Counted from the stretch's first letter, positions 1-7,915 are shown. The stretch is DNA of 12,914 nt from Caldatribacterium sp964426875 (GCA_964426875.1 CAYRSB010000032.1:1-12914); one strand, 5' to 3'. Numbers and translations are program-made. The notes: generated by a model from the sequence alone, not told the origin.

Positions 1-24
1 ATATCAAAAGTCAAATAGTTTTTC

Positions 25-134
25 TATAATATTTTTCCAGAAATTTTCTAAAAATCTCGTATGTCCCGAAAAAAGAAACCTTCTACAAAATCACATGTTC
101 GGCTATTGTGAAATCCTCCAGGGCGTGATAAAAA
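25..134 (+). promoter_or_regulatory. candidate nadE promoters
   Basis: Two candidates lie upstream of nadE. A perfect -10 hexamer TATAAT is at 25-30, but the expected -35 position near the window edge is poor. A second candidate closer to the gene has TTGTGA at 106-111, a 17-nt spacer, and an extended -10 (TGA then TAAAAA, hexamer 129-134). It would give a leader of roughly 25-30 nt before the TTG start at 167. Both are read by eye; the second is better placed, the first has the better hexamer. Confidence 0.35.
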
Positions 135-166
135 AAGAAAGGCAGGTACGTGAAAGGAGGACGACC

Positions 167-904
167 TTGATACCTCGTGAGGAAGTTGAACGAATCGTTG
201 GCTTTTTGCGAGAAAAGGTCGAGGAAGCAAAAGCAAGGGGTCTCGTTTTTGGGATGAGTGGCGGTATCGACTCCTCGGTGGTAGCTGTGTTAGCTCAGAG
301 GGCTCTGGGAGACAGCATCCTTGGGCTCATCATGCCCTGTTACAGTCTCCTCGAGGATACAAAAGATGCTCAAATGGTAGCCGAGATGTTCTCCATTCCC
401 TATCGCATCGTCTCCCTGGAGAAGCCTTTTGATGCCTTCCTTGAGGTTTTCGGGGAAGAGAAGGACCACACTCTTCCTCTTGCCAACCTCAAGCCAAGGC
501 TACGCATGTGCACTCTGTACTTTTTCGCTAATAAACTCAATTACCTCGTCTGCGGCTCAAGTAACCGCAGCGAGCTCACCGTGGGGTACTTCACCAAATA
601 TGGTGACGGCGGGGTAGACATTGCCCCTTTAGCACACCTCACCAAAAAGGAAGTCAGAGAGATTGCCTCCTTTCTCGGCCTTCCCGAAAAGATTATCATC
701 AAACCTCCCTCGGCAGGGCTCTGGCCCCGGCAAACCGATGAGGGCGAAATGGGAATAACTTACGAGATTCTCGACCGTTTCATCCTTACTGGGGAGGTAG
801 AAGAACCTCATCGCTCAAAAATCCTGGCCATGATGGAACGCAGTGCCCATAAAAGAAGGCTGCCTTCAACTTTACTCCCCAAGGAGAATCTTTCGCTTCC
901 TTGA
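167..904 (+). CDS. nadE: NH3-dependent NAD+ synthetase
   Basis: This cytoplasmic enzyme makes NAD+ from nicotinic acid adenine dinucleotide, ATP and ammonia, the last step of NAD synthesis. The protein is about 245 residues and consists only of the N-type ATP pyrophosphatase synthetase domain. The PP-loop SGGIDSS is at residues 31-37. Further NadE signatures are NRSELTVGYFTKYGDGG and a C-terminal PSAGLWPRQTDEGEMG block. There is no glutaminase domain, so free ammonia is the expected nitrogen donor. I chose the TTG start at 167 because AAAGGAGG (153-160) sits 6 nt before it and the motif then lies at the usual distance from the N terminus. An in-frame ATG at 95 would add 24 residues without a ribosome site. 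The 3' end overlaps the convergent polX by 33 bp. Confidence 0.93.
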   Translation: MIPREEVERIVGFLREKVEEAKARGLVFGMSGGIDSSVVAVLAQRALGDSILGLIMPCYSLLEDTKDAQMVAEMFSIPYRIVSLEKPFDAFLEVFGEEKDHTLPLANLKPRLRMCTLYFFANKLNYLVCGSSNRSELTVGYFTKYGDGGVDIAPLAHLTKKEVREIASFLGLPEKIIIKPPSAGLWPRQTDEGEMGITYEILDRFILTGEVEEPHRSKILAMMERSAHKRRLPSTLLPKENLSLP

Positions 905-2611
905 GAGAAAATCGAGGAGCTCCTCAGGTTCAAGGGTATTGAGGACGTCTTCTTTTCGCAACCAGGCCCTTCGGGCCTGGGCTACCCCATAGCGCATGTA
1001 GTCCAAAGAACCGGTATCGTGAGCATCAGTCGAAATGACCACTTTTATGTCCATCTGTGCCGCCTTTCGGGCATCAATGTCCCGCAGGTCCAGACGTTCA
1101 GGCTGGGCGTTGATTTCCAAGGCCGTATGGGTGTCTTTGGCGATGGCGAAAAGGGCATCGCAGTCCACCTCGTAGGCATCCCTTTTGCCAATGATCCTAC
1201 CAGTGGGATGGCTTATGACCTGAATGTAGGGATTTTTCATGGCGAGTTCCAGGCGCTTGAGAATCTTTTCCCCCTTTTGACTCAGCCCCGAATGCAACCC
1301 GGCTACGACGATCTCGAGTTTGGCAAGTTCCCCGTCAGGGAAATCGATAGAGCCATCGCTCAGAATGTTCGCCTCAACCCCGCTGAAGACAAGAAGTTCA
1401 GGGTGTCTGGCATTCCATCGCCGGACTTCTTTCTCCCGCTCGTGCACCTCCTCCGGGGTGAGACCGGAAGCCACCGCCAGAGACTGAGTGTGATCACAAA
1501 TGGCAATGTAACGATACCCCCGCTGTGCCGCTGCCTCTGCCATTTCCTCAACTGAGGCCACCCCATCGCTCCAGTGGGAGTGCACATGGAGATCACCTTT
1601 GACGTCCTCCATGGTGATAAGGACAGGGAGTTTCTTCTCAAGGGCCAGCTCGACTTCTCCCTGGTCCTCTCGAAGCTCGGGTGGCACCCACTCCATGCCC
1701 AGAGCCTCGTAAATGTCTTCCTCTTTTTCCCCTCCCACTCGCTCATTGGTATCAAGGCGGAAGATGCCGTACTCGTTGACTTTGAACCCCTTTCTGACAG
1801 CAATTTCTCGGAGCTTCACATTATGAGCCTTAGAACCAGTGAAGTACTGCAGGGCTGCTCCGTAGCATTCTTCATCCACTACCCGCACATCCACCTGGAT
1901 TCCTTCGTGGGTCATGACACTTGACTTGGTATCACCCCGGGCCAATATTTCCCGCACCTGGGGTAACGACACAAAGGCTTCCATGATAAGTTGTGGATAC
2001 GAAGACGCTACGAGAATATCCACGTCTCCTATCGTTTCCTTCATGCGGCGAATACTCCCAGCAGGGCTGATTTTCTCCACTCCCGTCCGTTCCTGCAAAA
2101 GAGCAACAATGCCCTCCACCAAAGGCAGAGCCTGCCCAAGGAGCATGCGACCGCTCTTCCGGCGAAACATCTCCAGGCCCTTGGCAATTTTCTCCTCGCT
2201 CTTTGCACCCAGACGGGGAAGGTAACGGAGCTTCTTTTCCTGGATTGCTCGCTCAAGGTCCTCCACAGTCCTCACACCAAGTTGATCATAGAGAAGCTTG
2301 GCAATCTTTGGCCCTACTCCGGGGATTTCAGTGAGTTCAATGAGCTCTCGGGGAATCTCCCGGGTGAGCTCCTCAAGATACGTCATTTTGCCAGTGGCCA
2401 GATATTCCTCGATTTTACTGGCGATGCTCTGGCCGATTCCGGGAATCTCCTCAAGTTTCCCTTCCTTCCACACTTCCTCTATGGGTTCTGGCCAGTTTTC
2501 GATTCGCCGGGCAGCCTCTTCATAGGCCACTACCCGGAAGCGGCTTTCTCCCTTTATGTCAAGCAAAACCGCAACATCGCGGAGGATTTTGGCCACTTCC
2601 TGGTTCCGCAC
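872..2611 (-). CDS. polX: DNA polymerase X / PHP domain protein
   Basis: Bacterial family X DNA polymerase with a C-terminal PHP exonuclease/phosphoesterase domain; the family acts in gap-filling DNA repair. The 579-residue length matches bacterial PolX (about 570). In order: an N-terminal HhH region (IPGIG at 56-60, IPGVG at 96-100); the nucleotidyltransferase core with GSIRR at 185-189, catalytic Asp196 and Asp198 in GDVD, and a likely third Asp at 241 (QVDV); then the PHP domain from about 338. All nine expected PHP metal ligands are visible: H342, H344, D349, H374, E413, H440, H468, D529 and H531, so nuclease activity is expected to be intact. The start is GTG at 2611, preceded on the minus strand by AAGGAGGGAG. 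The gene is divergent from the lytic transglycosylase gene (51 bp gap) and overlaps nadE at its 3' end. Confidence 0.95.
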   Translation of the reverse strand: MRNQEVAKILRDVAVLLDIKGESRFRVVAYEEAARRIENWPEPIEEVWKEGKLEEIPGIGQSIASKIEEYLATGKMTYLEELTREIPRELIELTEIPGVGPKIAKLLYDQLGVRTVEDLERAIQEKKLRYLPRLGAKSEEKIAKGLEMFRRKSGRMLLGQALPLVEGIVALLQERTGVEKISPAGSIRRMKETIGDVDILVASSYPQLIMEAFVSLPQVREILARGDTKSSVMTHEGIQVDVRVVDEECYGAALQYFTGSKAHNVKLREIAVRKGFKVNEYGIFRLDTNERVGGEKEEDIYEALGMEWVPPELREDQGEVELALEKKLPVLITMEDVKGDLHVHSHWSDGVASVEEMAEAAAQRGYRYIAICDHTQSLAVASGLTPEEVHEREKEVRRWNARHPELLVFSGVEANILSDGSIDFPDGELAKLEIVVAGLHSGLSQKGEKILKRLELAMKNPYIQVISHPTGRIIGKRDAYEVDCDALFAIAKDTHTALEINAQPERLDLRDIDARKAAQMDIKVVISTDAHDTGSLDYMRYGVAQARRAWLRKEDVLNTLEPEELLDFLSRKRKILLGE

Positions 2612-2623
2612 ACCTCTCCCTCC

Positions 2624-2653
2624 TTTTCATCGTCCTCTTCAGTATGCTATCAT
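2624..2653 (+). promoter_or_regulatory. possible promoter of the lytic transglycosylase gene
   Basis: TTTTCA (2624-2629) and TATCAT (2648-2653) are separated by 18 nt within the 51-bp gap between the divergent polX and transglycosylase starts. Transcription would begin about 3-8 nt before the ATG at 2663, so the message would be leaderless or nearly so. That would fit the lack of a Shine-Dalgarno sequence. An overlapping hexamer TATGCT (2643-2648) is an alternative -10. Confidence 0.3.
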
Positions 2654-2662
2654 GGGTGTCAA

Positions 2663-4663
2663 ATGAAGGCAAAAGGATTAGGGCTTCTCGTCTTCGTCCT
2701 CCTCAGCCTTTCCTGGGTTCTTCAGGCAGCGTGGGGGGAAGGCCTCAGGGTCTGGGAAGAAATTCACTTTTTAGGAATACAAATTCTACTTCATTCGGGT
2801 CTGCGCTGGGGCATTCGAGAAGAAATCATCACGTCCCTTTGGGAAGGAAGAGAGCTGGCCGACCACCTTATACTTTTATACCTTGAGACCACAAAAGATA
2901 ACCCTAAAGATCGGGAAATACTTTTGCGGCTCCTTGAAAGACACCTTCCCTCTTCCCCGGTCCTTTTCCCTGCAGTGATACTCTGCGCCGAACGCTCTCA
3001 AAGGGAGAATCGCCCAAAGGAAGCTTTTTCCTTCACCCTAAAAGCCCTTTCCCTCGCCCAGAACGAAGAAGACAAACTGCTTGTTCTGAGGAAGCTTTTT
3101 GAACTTCTTAAAGATAACCACAAAAATGAAGCCCTCCTTTTAGCCCACAAAATGTACTCCGATTTCCCTCAGCAAACTCTCCGAGAAACGAAAGAAATGC
3201 TCTCGGACTTCCTCGGAACCCTTCTTCCTGAGGATTTCTCTCTGCAGTCAAGGTTACAGGTAGGAGAGTTTTTGCTCTCCTTAGGGTTGCTCGATGAAGC
3301 ACAGCGCTTCACAGAAAGCCTCAAAAAAGAAAGGCTTCCCGCGTCCCTCGAGACTCCCTTTTTCCTTCTTGAAGCACGACTATTCCTCCGGAAGGGAGAT
3401 CTTCTTGCTCTGAAGAGGCTCCTTGAGGGAAGACCAGAAACCGAAAACGTTCTCTACTATCGTGGAATCCTCGCTCAGCGGAATGGATTGTACCGCGAGG
3501 CCATTGACCTCTACGAGCGCCTTCTGTCTCTCTATCCCCAGAGCGGCTATCGGGAAAGTGTCTTGCGCAACATTGCCTTTTCCTATGAAATGCTTAAGGA
3601 TGAAGAGAAGCGTATAAACACCTTGAAAAGAGCTACCCGGATTTTTCCCAAAAATGGCGCGTTCCTCTGGGATCTTTTCTGGACCCTTTACCGAAAAGGA
3701 TATCTTGAAGAGGCGAAAAAAGTCCTTGCGAAACTTGGGGACATCCCCGAGCGAAAAAATCAAGCTCTCTTCTGGCAATTCAAAATTACCAGAGACGAGG
3801 CTTTTCTTCGGAAAATCCTTCAAGGGGCGCATCTTGACTACTACTACGTCCGGGCTTCTGTCCTCTTGAGGAAAAAAGGAGAAATCCTATCTCCCTTTAA
3901 AGAAGAGAAAGAACCTACGCTCTCTTTACCGGCTGCCCTACAGAAACACTGGGCAAAATACCGGTTTTTCTCCAACACCCGTCTTTGGAACCACGCCGCT
4001 ATTGAGCTCTCTTTTCTCGTCCTCCAAAATCCTCGAGATCCTTTCCTCATTCTTGAGAAGGCGCGCTTTTTGGCCAAGACGGGAGAGTATCGAAAGAGCC
4101 TCCTCTCCGCCTACCGCTTAATGCCAAAGGAGAGCGAAATTCCCTCTTTTGTCGGAAAACAATACTACCCCCTCTTCTTTCTTAAGGGAGTAGAAAAGGT
4201 TGTGGAAACAAAAAACCCCTCTCTCGACCCCTACCTTGTCCTTGCTATCATGCATGCAGAAAGCGCCTTCGATCCGGAAGCTATTTCCTCTGCCGGGGCC
4301 ATGGGCCTTCTACAGGTCATCCCCTCGACGGGGGAATGGGTGCTTGAAAAAGGATGGGTGCAACTCGAGGGGGACATACGGACTCTCCTTCTCGCCCCTC
4401 AAACGAATATTGCCATTGGGGTAGCTTATTTTTCTTATCTCCTTAAGAGATTCAACGGGGATATTATTCTTGCCATCTGCGGATACAATGCCGGTCCAGG
4501 GAGAGCTGCTTCCTGGCAAGAAACCCTCCCCCCAGACCGTGATGCTTTCATCGAGTCTATCCCCTTTCCCGAAACTCAAACTTACGTGAAGCGTGTCCTC
4601 ACCAACTACTTCGCTTACTCGGTACTCTACCGGGGGATCAACTCATTCCCAGATATTTTTTGA
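2663..4663 (+). CDS. exported lytic murein transglycosylase with TPR-like repeats
   Basis: Slt70/MltE-type peptidoglycan lytic transglycosylase, expected to cleave glycan strands outside the cytoplasmic membrane with 1,6-anhydro product formation. The protein has 666 residues. Residues 1 to about 24 are a signal peptide: MKAKG, a hydrophobic run, then QAAWGEG. A long helical middle contains TPR-like units; the clearest spans about residues 260-356 (LYREAIDLYERLLSLYP and relatives). The SLT domain lies at the C terminus from about 515. Catalytic Glu533 is in MHAESAFDPEAIS, followed by GAMGLLQVIPSTG and the GYNAGPGR block. I prefer ATG 2663 because it begins the signal peptide; the open frame extends far upstream but only antisense to polX. 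No clear ribosome site precedes this ATG. The last 26 bp overlap the convergent DUF4432 gene. Confidence 0.9.
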   Translation: MKAKGLGLLVFVLLSLSWVLQAAWGEGLRVWEEIHFLGIQILLHSGLRWGIREEIITSLWEGRELADHLILLYLETTKDNPKDREILLRLLERHLPSSPVLFPAVILCAERSQRENRPKEAFSFTLKALSLAQNEEDKLLVLRKLFELLKDNHKNEALLLAHKMYSDFPQQTLRETKEMLSDFLGTLLPEDFSLQSRLQVGEFLLSLGLLDEAQRFTESLKKERLPASLETPFFLLEARLFLRKGDLLALKRLLEGRPETENVLYYRGILAQRNGLYREAIDLYERLLSLYPQSGYRESVLRNIAFSYEMLKDEEKRINTLKRATRIFPKNGAFLWDLFWTLYRKGYLEEAKKVLAKLGDIPERKNQALFWQFKITRDEAFLRKILQGAHLDYYYVRASVLLRKKGEILSPFKEEKEPTLSLPAALQKHWAKYRFFSNTRLWNHAAIELSFLVLQNPRDPFLILEKARFLAKTGEYRKSLLSAYRLMPKESEIPSFVGKQYYPLFFLKGVEKVVETKNPSLDPYLVLAIMHAESAFDPEAISSAGAMGLLQVIPSTGEWVLEKGWVQLEGDIRTLLLAPQTNIAIGVAYFSYLLKRFNGDIILAICGYNAGPGRAASWQETLPPDRDAFIESIPFPETQTYVKRVLTNYFAYSVLYRGINSFPDIF

Positions 4664-5732
4664 AGCTTCCGATTTCCCCCTCTCCTTCCACCACGCCGAT
4701 TTCAAGGACAATCTTTCGCGTCTCCCCGGGCTTCAAAACTACAAGCCTTCCCTCTTCCCGCTCCCTCTTTCTCCCCAGAGGAAAGCAATTACCGGGTTCC
4801 ATACCCACGACGTACTCTCCCTCCCCCAGCATCTTCCACTCGGTAATGTAGGGAAGTTCCCGAGTATCAAATTTCACGTAAACCCCGACCTTGAGCCTCT
4901 CGTTCAAAAGCAGTGAGGCTCCAAAGCCGTCTTCAAGGGTTTTAGGGATATGGAGGTAAACCTTTTCAAAATACCCCTTTTGTGGAGCATGAAAGAGATT
5001 CCATTCCTCCTTGCCGTCTTCAGCCCAGTGATCCCGGGGAATCGTCTTTGCAGCCGGAAGGAGAAGCTGGCTTCCCTCATCGAGAACAGGATAGCCGATG
5101 TTAATGTGGTAGAGAATCATAAAGGGAGTGTCGATGAATCCTTCATTAGTTACCTGGTCCTCAATATGGATGACCTTTTCTCCAAGACGGTTCCAGATTT
5201 TCCTGAAAAGTACAAGCTTTTCCCCAAAAACAATTGCTTCCCGAACCTTTCCCTGTACCCACATGAAGTACTCGTCACCCTGCCAGGCTCCGTCCACCCA
5301 CACATTGCCTGCCGGGAGATACGATGCTCTTCCGTGTAAGCCCAAATCCTCTTCCTCAATGCGGCCGGCAAGAGTAGAAATATCTCGACATGGCGCACCG
5401 GCATAGGTAAGGCCGCAGGTATTCATAAGACCTCCGTGGAACCCTCGAAGCCACCCAAAACCCTCTGGCTCAAAGAGGAAAGGAGAAAGGCTTTGCGTGG
5501 CCGAGCGCCAGCCAATACCGATACCTTTGTAGGTTGTCCAGGCAATGTCCATCCCCCGGTCGATGAGGACCGTGTAATGGAGACCCCCTCCGGTGTTCAC
5601 TTCTGCCACGCGAACCCCTCGTTCGAGGCCGTCAAGGAGTTCCAAAATCCTTATACCCCCAAGTTGTGAGATATCTCCTACACGCTTCAGAATCTCCTCC
5701 CGGGCCATTTGTTTTCCTAAAATGGTAGCCAC
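4638..5732 (-). CDS. DUF4432 family, aldose 1-epimerase (mutarotase)-like protein
   Basis: The 364-residue protein looks like the DUF4432 branch of the galactose-mutarotase-like fold, which binds sugars; the true substrate is unknown. Family-like signatures are GGLMNTCGL (100-108), GLHGRASYLPAGN (131-143), LYHINIGYP (207-214) and GMEPGN (310-315). By analogy with GalM, His209 and Glu312 are candidate catalytic residues; this is inference. The start is GTG 5732, only 5 bp after the ftsZ stop, with a purine-rich site (AGAGG) just before it. An in-frame ATG at 5708 (residue 9) preceded by TTAGGAAAA is a credible alternative. Placement implies co-transcription with parA and ftsZ. No signal peptide is seen, so it is probably cytoplasmic. 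Confidence 0.8.
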   Translation of the reverse strand: MATILGKQMAREEILKRVGDISQLGGIRILELLDGLERGVRVAEVNTGGGLHYTVLIDRGMDIAWTTYKGIGIGWRSATQSLSPFLFEPEGFGWLRGFHGGLMNTCGLTYAGAPCRDISTLAGRIEEEDLGLHGRASYLPAGNVWVDGAWQGDEYFMWVQGKVREAIVFGEKLVLFRKIWNRLGEKVIHIEDQVTNEGFIDTPFMILYHINIGYPVLDEGSQLLLPAAKTIPRDHWAEDGKEEWNLFHAPQKGYFEKVYLHIPKTLEDGFGASLLLNERLKVGVYVKFDTRELPYITEWKMLGEGEYVVGMEPGNCFPLGRKREREEGRLVVLKPGETRKIVLEIGVVEGEGEIGSFKKYLGMS

Positions 5733-5737
5733 GTCCT

Positions 5738-7036
5738 CTATTCCCCCTTTCTCCGGAAAAATGGAAAGACATCGTTCGTTTTCCTTTCTGAAGCACTACT
5801 CTTCTTCTGGGTCTCCCGCAAAAATGCTGGGATGTCAATATCATCGTCGATGATGATGCGACCCGGTATTTCTTCACCCTTTTCCCCGGAGATTATGAGA
5901 GGTTCTGCCTTGGGTTCACTCTCTTCAAAGCGGGTGGCAATGACTGTCACCACAATCTCGCTGGAGAGTGTCTCGTCCACCTTGCAACCCCAAAGGATAT
6001 CGGCCTCAGTCCCTGCTGCACCGGTGACAAGGTTCACAATCTCCGTTACTTCGTTCAAGGTCATATCCGGACCACCGGTAACGTTGAGAATGATAGAACG
6101 GGCACCCTTGGCGGAAATCTCAAGGAGAGGGCTGTTTATAGCTTCCTCAGCCGCCTGCTTGGCCTTTTCCCGACCCCTTCCACTACCGATGCCGATGAGA
6201 ACCATCCCTGCTCCACTCAAGACTGTCCGAAGGTCGGCAAGATCGAGATTGACATCTTGGGGAGAAGTGATGAGGTCCGTTATGCCCCGCACTGCCTGAT
6301 AGAGTACATGATCCGCCACCTTGAAAGCCTCCTGGAGAGAAGTGTCCCTTTTGGCCACTTGCAGGAGCCGTTCGTTGGGGATCACAATGAGAGCATCAAC
6401 AACCTCCTGAAGTTTTTTAATCCCCTCTTCGGCTTGGCTTCTCCGCCGCGCTCCCTCAAAATTGAAGGGTTTTGTCACTACTCCAAGGGTCAGGGCTCCC
6501 GCCTCTTTGGCCAAAGAGGCAATTACTGGAGCCGCCCCCGTTCCGGTTCCACCACCCATACAGGTAGCAATGAACACAAGGTCTGCATCCTCAACTACCT
6601 GAAGAAGCTTATCCCGATCTTGCTTAGCGGCTTCCTCTCCGATACGAGGGTCTCCCCCTGTCCCCAATCCCCGGGTGAGGTTGAAACCGATCTGAATTTT
6701 TTCCGGAGCAAGGGACCTTTTCAAAGACTGCACATCAGTATTGACTGCCACAAGGTCAACCCCGTCGAGTCCGGTTTCGACCATGTGGTTCACAGCGTTA
6801 TTTCCGCCTCCACCCACACCGATGACTTTAATCGTAGCAACGCGCTCCTCGGCTCTGCGCTCCTTGGGTTTCTCGGTAGGTTTTTTCGGGGTCTTTTCAC
6901 TCTTCGTGGGCTTCGGGGAAGGGAAATTTACGTCGACTTCCTGGGTTTCTGTAAGGCCTTTCTTGGTATCCCGGATGAGCTCCCGCTTAAAATCAAGTCT
7001 TTCGGAAAAGCCTCTTTTTAGGCTTTTCTTTTTCAA
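5738..7036 (-). CDS. ftsZ: cell division GTPase FtsZ with N-terminal extension
   Basis: Tubulin-like GTPase that polymerises into the Z ring at the division site. The protein has 432 residues against about 350-390 for common FtsZ. Residues 1 to about 65 are a basic, Lys/Pro-rich, probably disordered extension. The core begins at about 67 (TIKVIGVGGGGNNAV) and carries the tubulin signature GGGTGTG at 161-167. The T7 loop NLDLADLR (263-270) supplies Asp265 and Asp268 for GTP hydrolysis across the subunit interface. A short linker leads to the conserved partner-binding peptide DIPAFLR (401-407), but 25 more residues follow, ending in NDVFPFFRRKGE. The start is TTG at 7036 with GAGAGGTGAT upstream. 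It lies inside the 3' end of parA (44-bp overlap), suggesting translational coupling. No internal ATG or GTG near residue 65 was found that would remove the extension. Confidence 0.95.
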   Translation of the reverse strand: MKKKSLKRGFSERLDFKRELIRDTKKGLTETQEVDVNFPSPKPTKSEKTPKKPTEKPKERRAEERVATIKVIGVGGGGNNAVNHMVETGLDGVDLVAVNTDVQSLKRSLAPEKIQIGFNLTRGLGTGGDPRIGEEAAKQDRDKLLQVVEDADLVFIATCMGGGTGTGAAPVIASLAKEAGALTLGVVTKPFNFEGARRRSQAEEGIKKLQEVVDALIVIPNERLLQVAKRDTSLQEAFKVADHVLYQAVRGITDLITSPQDVNLDLADLRTVLSGAGMVLIGIGSGRGREKAKQAAEEAINSPLLEISAKGARSIILNVTGGPDMTLNEVTEIVNLVTGAAGTEADILWGCKVDETLSSEIVVTVIATRFEESEPKAEPLIISGEKGEEIPGRIIIDDDIDIPAFLRETQKKSSASERKTNDVFPFFRRKGE

Positions 7037-7799
7037 GTCGGATCACCTCTCTCGCCAGCGTAAGATAATTTTGAGCCCCCATGGATGTGGGTTCATACTC
7101 AATCACCGGCACACCGTGGCTCGTAGCCTCAGCAAGAGTAATGTTGCGGTGAATGATGGTGTCAAATAGTCGATCTCCAAAATATTCCCGGACTTCCTCA
7201 ATAACTTCTCGGTAGAGATTTGTGCGAGTATCGGCAATAGTGATAAGAACGTACACCTCAAGATCGTGCTTCAGGTTCTCCCGCATAAGTTCCAAGGTTT
7301 CCATGAACTCCTCAATACCTCGCAGAGCAAAGTAATGGGGTTGTATGGTGATGATCACCTCCCGGCATGCCTTCAAAGCATTTATGGTGAGAATTCCCAA
7401 GGAAGGAGGGCAGTCAATGAGAATATAATCAAAAGAAAGGTTAGCCCGCTGGATGCTGCTGTTGAGGAAGTCCTCTCTTCCCAGCTTGTCGATAAGACGG
7501 TATTCTGCTCCGGCAAGGTCAATATTGGCCGGTGCGAGATAGAGGTTGGGTGTCCGCGTGGAAACAATAACATCCTTAAGCTCCAAGTGATATGGGCTTC
7601 GCGGAGGCTCAAGAACGTTCAAAACTGTCTTGTCAAGTTCGTTGGGCTCAAACCCAAGCCCCAGGGTGGAATGCGCCTGGGGATCCATATCGATAATGAG
7701 TACCCGTCGGGCATGATACGCCAGTGAGGCTCCTAAATTAATGCACGTTGTAGTCTTTGCCACCCCTCCCTTTTGATTAGCGATAGCAATAATTCTCAT
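6993..7799 (-). CDS. ParA/Soj-type chromosome-partitioning ATPase
   Basis: Cytoplasmic deviant-Walker ATPase of the ParA/Soj family. These proteins bind DNA as ATP dimers and drive segregation or positioning of chromosomes and other cargo. The 268-residue length and lack of an N-terminal HTH match short Soj-like ParA proteins. The deviant Walker A KGGVAKTT occupies residues 10-17 (signature Lys10, P-loop Lys15). The conserved DMDPQ is at 37-41 and the Walker B region is YILIDCPPSLG. The ATG at 7799 is preceded by GGGGAGGG at 4 nt. The C terminus is basic (KEKPKKRLFRKT) and is encoded across the ftsZ start. No parB or parS-like site is seen nearby, so a division-related, MinD- or MipZ-like role is conceivable but unproven. 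Confidence 0.9.
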   Translation of the reverse strand: MRIIAIANQKGGVAKTTTCINLGASLAYHARRVLIIDMDPQAHSTLGLGFEPNELDKTVLNVLEPPRSPYHLELKDVIVSTRTPNLYLAPANIDLAGAEYRLIDKLGREDFLNSSIQRANLSFDYILIDCPPSLGILTINALKACREVIITIQPHYFALRGIEEFMETLELMRENLKHDLEVYVLITIADTRTNLYREVIEEVREYFGDRLFDTIIHRNITLAEATSHGVPVIEYEPTSMGAQNYLTLAREVIRLEKEKPKKRLFRKT

Positions 7800-7839
7800 A
7801 GACCCTCCCCAAACACTGAAAAACCAACGCCCCCACTAC

Positions 7840-7915
7840 ATGGTGAGAGTTCTGACAGAAACCGTCAAGAATTTCTTTCCCTCAATGATAGCATATCCTC
7901 AAAAGATATGCGCAA
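7840..7915 (-). promoter_or_regulatory. candidate parA-ftsZ operon promoters with an operator-like inverted repeat
   Basis: On the minus strand a proximal candidate has TTGACG (complement of 7863-7868), a 17-nt spacer and a weak -10 CACCAT (complement of 7840-7845), about 35 nt before the start codon. A distal candidate has TTGCGC (7910-7915), a long 19-nt spacer and TATCAT (7885-7890). The spacer of the distal candidate is almost filled by the perfect inverted repeat GCATATC / GATATGC. The hexamers are by eye and uncertain. Confidence 0.35.
7891..7911. repeat. 7-bp perfect inverted repeat, possible operator
   Basis: GCATATC at 7891-7897 and GATATGC at 7905-7911 are exact reverse complements separated by 7 nt. 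The 21-bp span with two half-sites about one and a half turns apart centre to centre resembles a dimeric repressor site. It lies in the intergenic region upstream of parA, between possible -35 and -10 elements. It could also be a chance AT-rich hairpin. Confidence 0.4.

Noticed and set aside
95..166. N-terminal extension of nadE from ATG 95
   Set aside because: There is no ribosome site before ATG 95, the extra 24 residues do not look like NadE, and TTG 167 has AAAGGAGG at ideal spacing.
1991..2662. Long in-frame upstream extension of the lytic transglycosylase
   Set aside because: It runs antisense through the well-supported polX gene, and the signal peptide begins at ATG 2663.
2657..2662. 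Perfect TTGACA on the minus strand as the polX -35 box
   Set aside because: No acceptable -10 lies 16-18 nt downstream; the sequence there is AAGAGG. It may be chance.
5832..6299. Plus-strand open frames within ftsZ and parA
   Set aside because: They are antisense to strongly conserved genes, have no family resemblance and lack ribosome sites.
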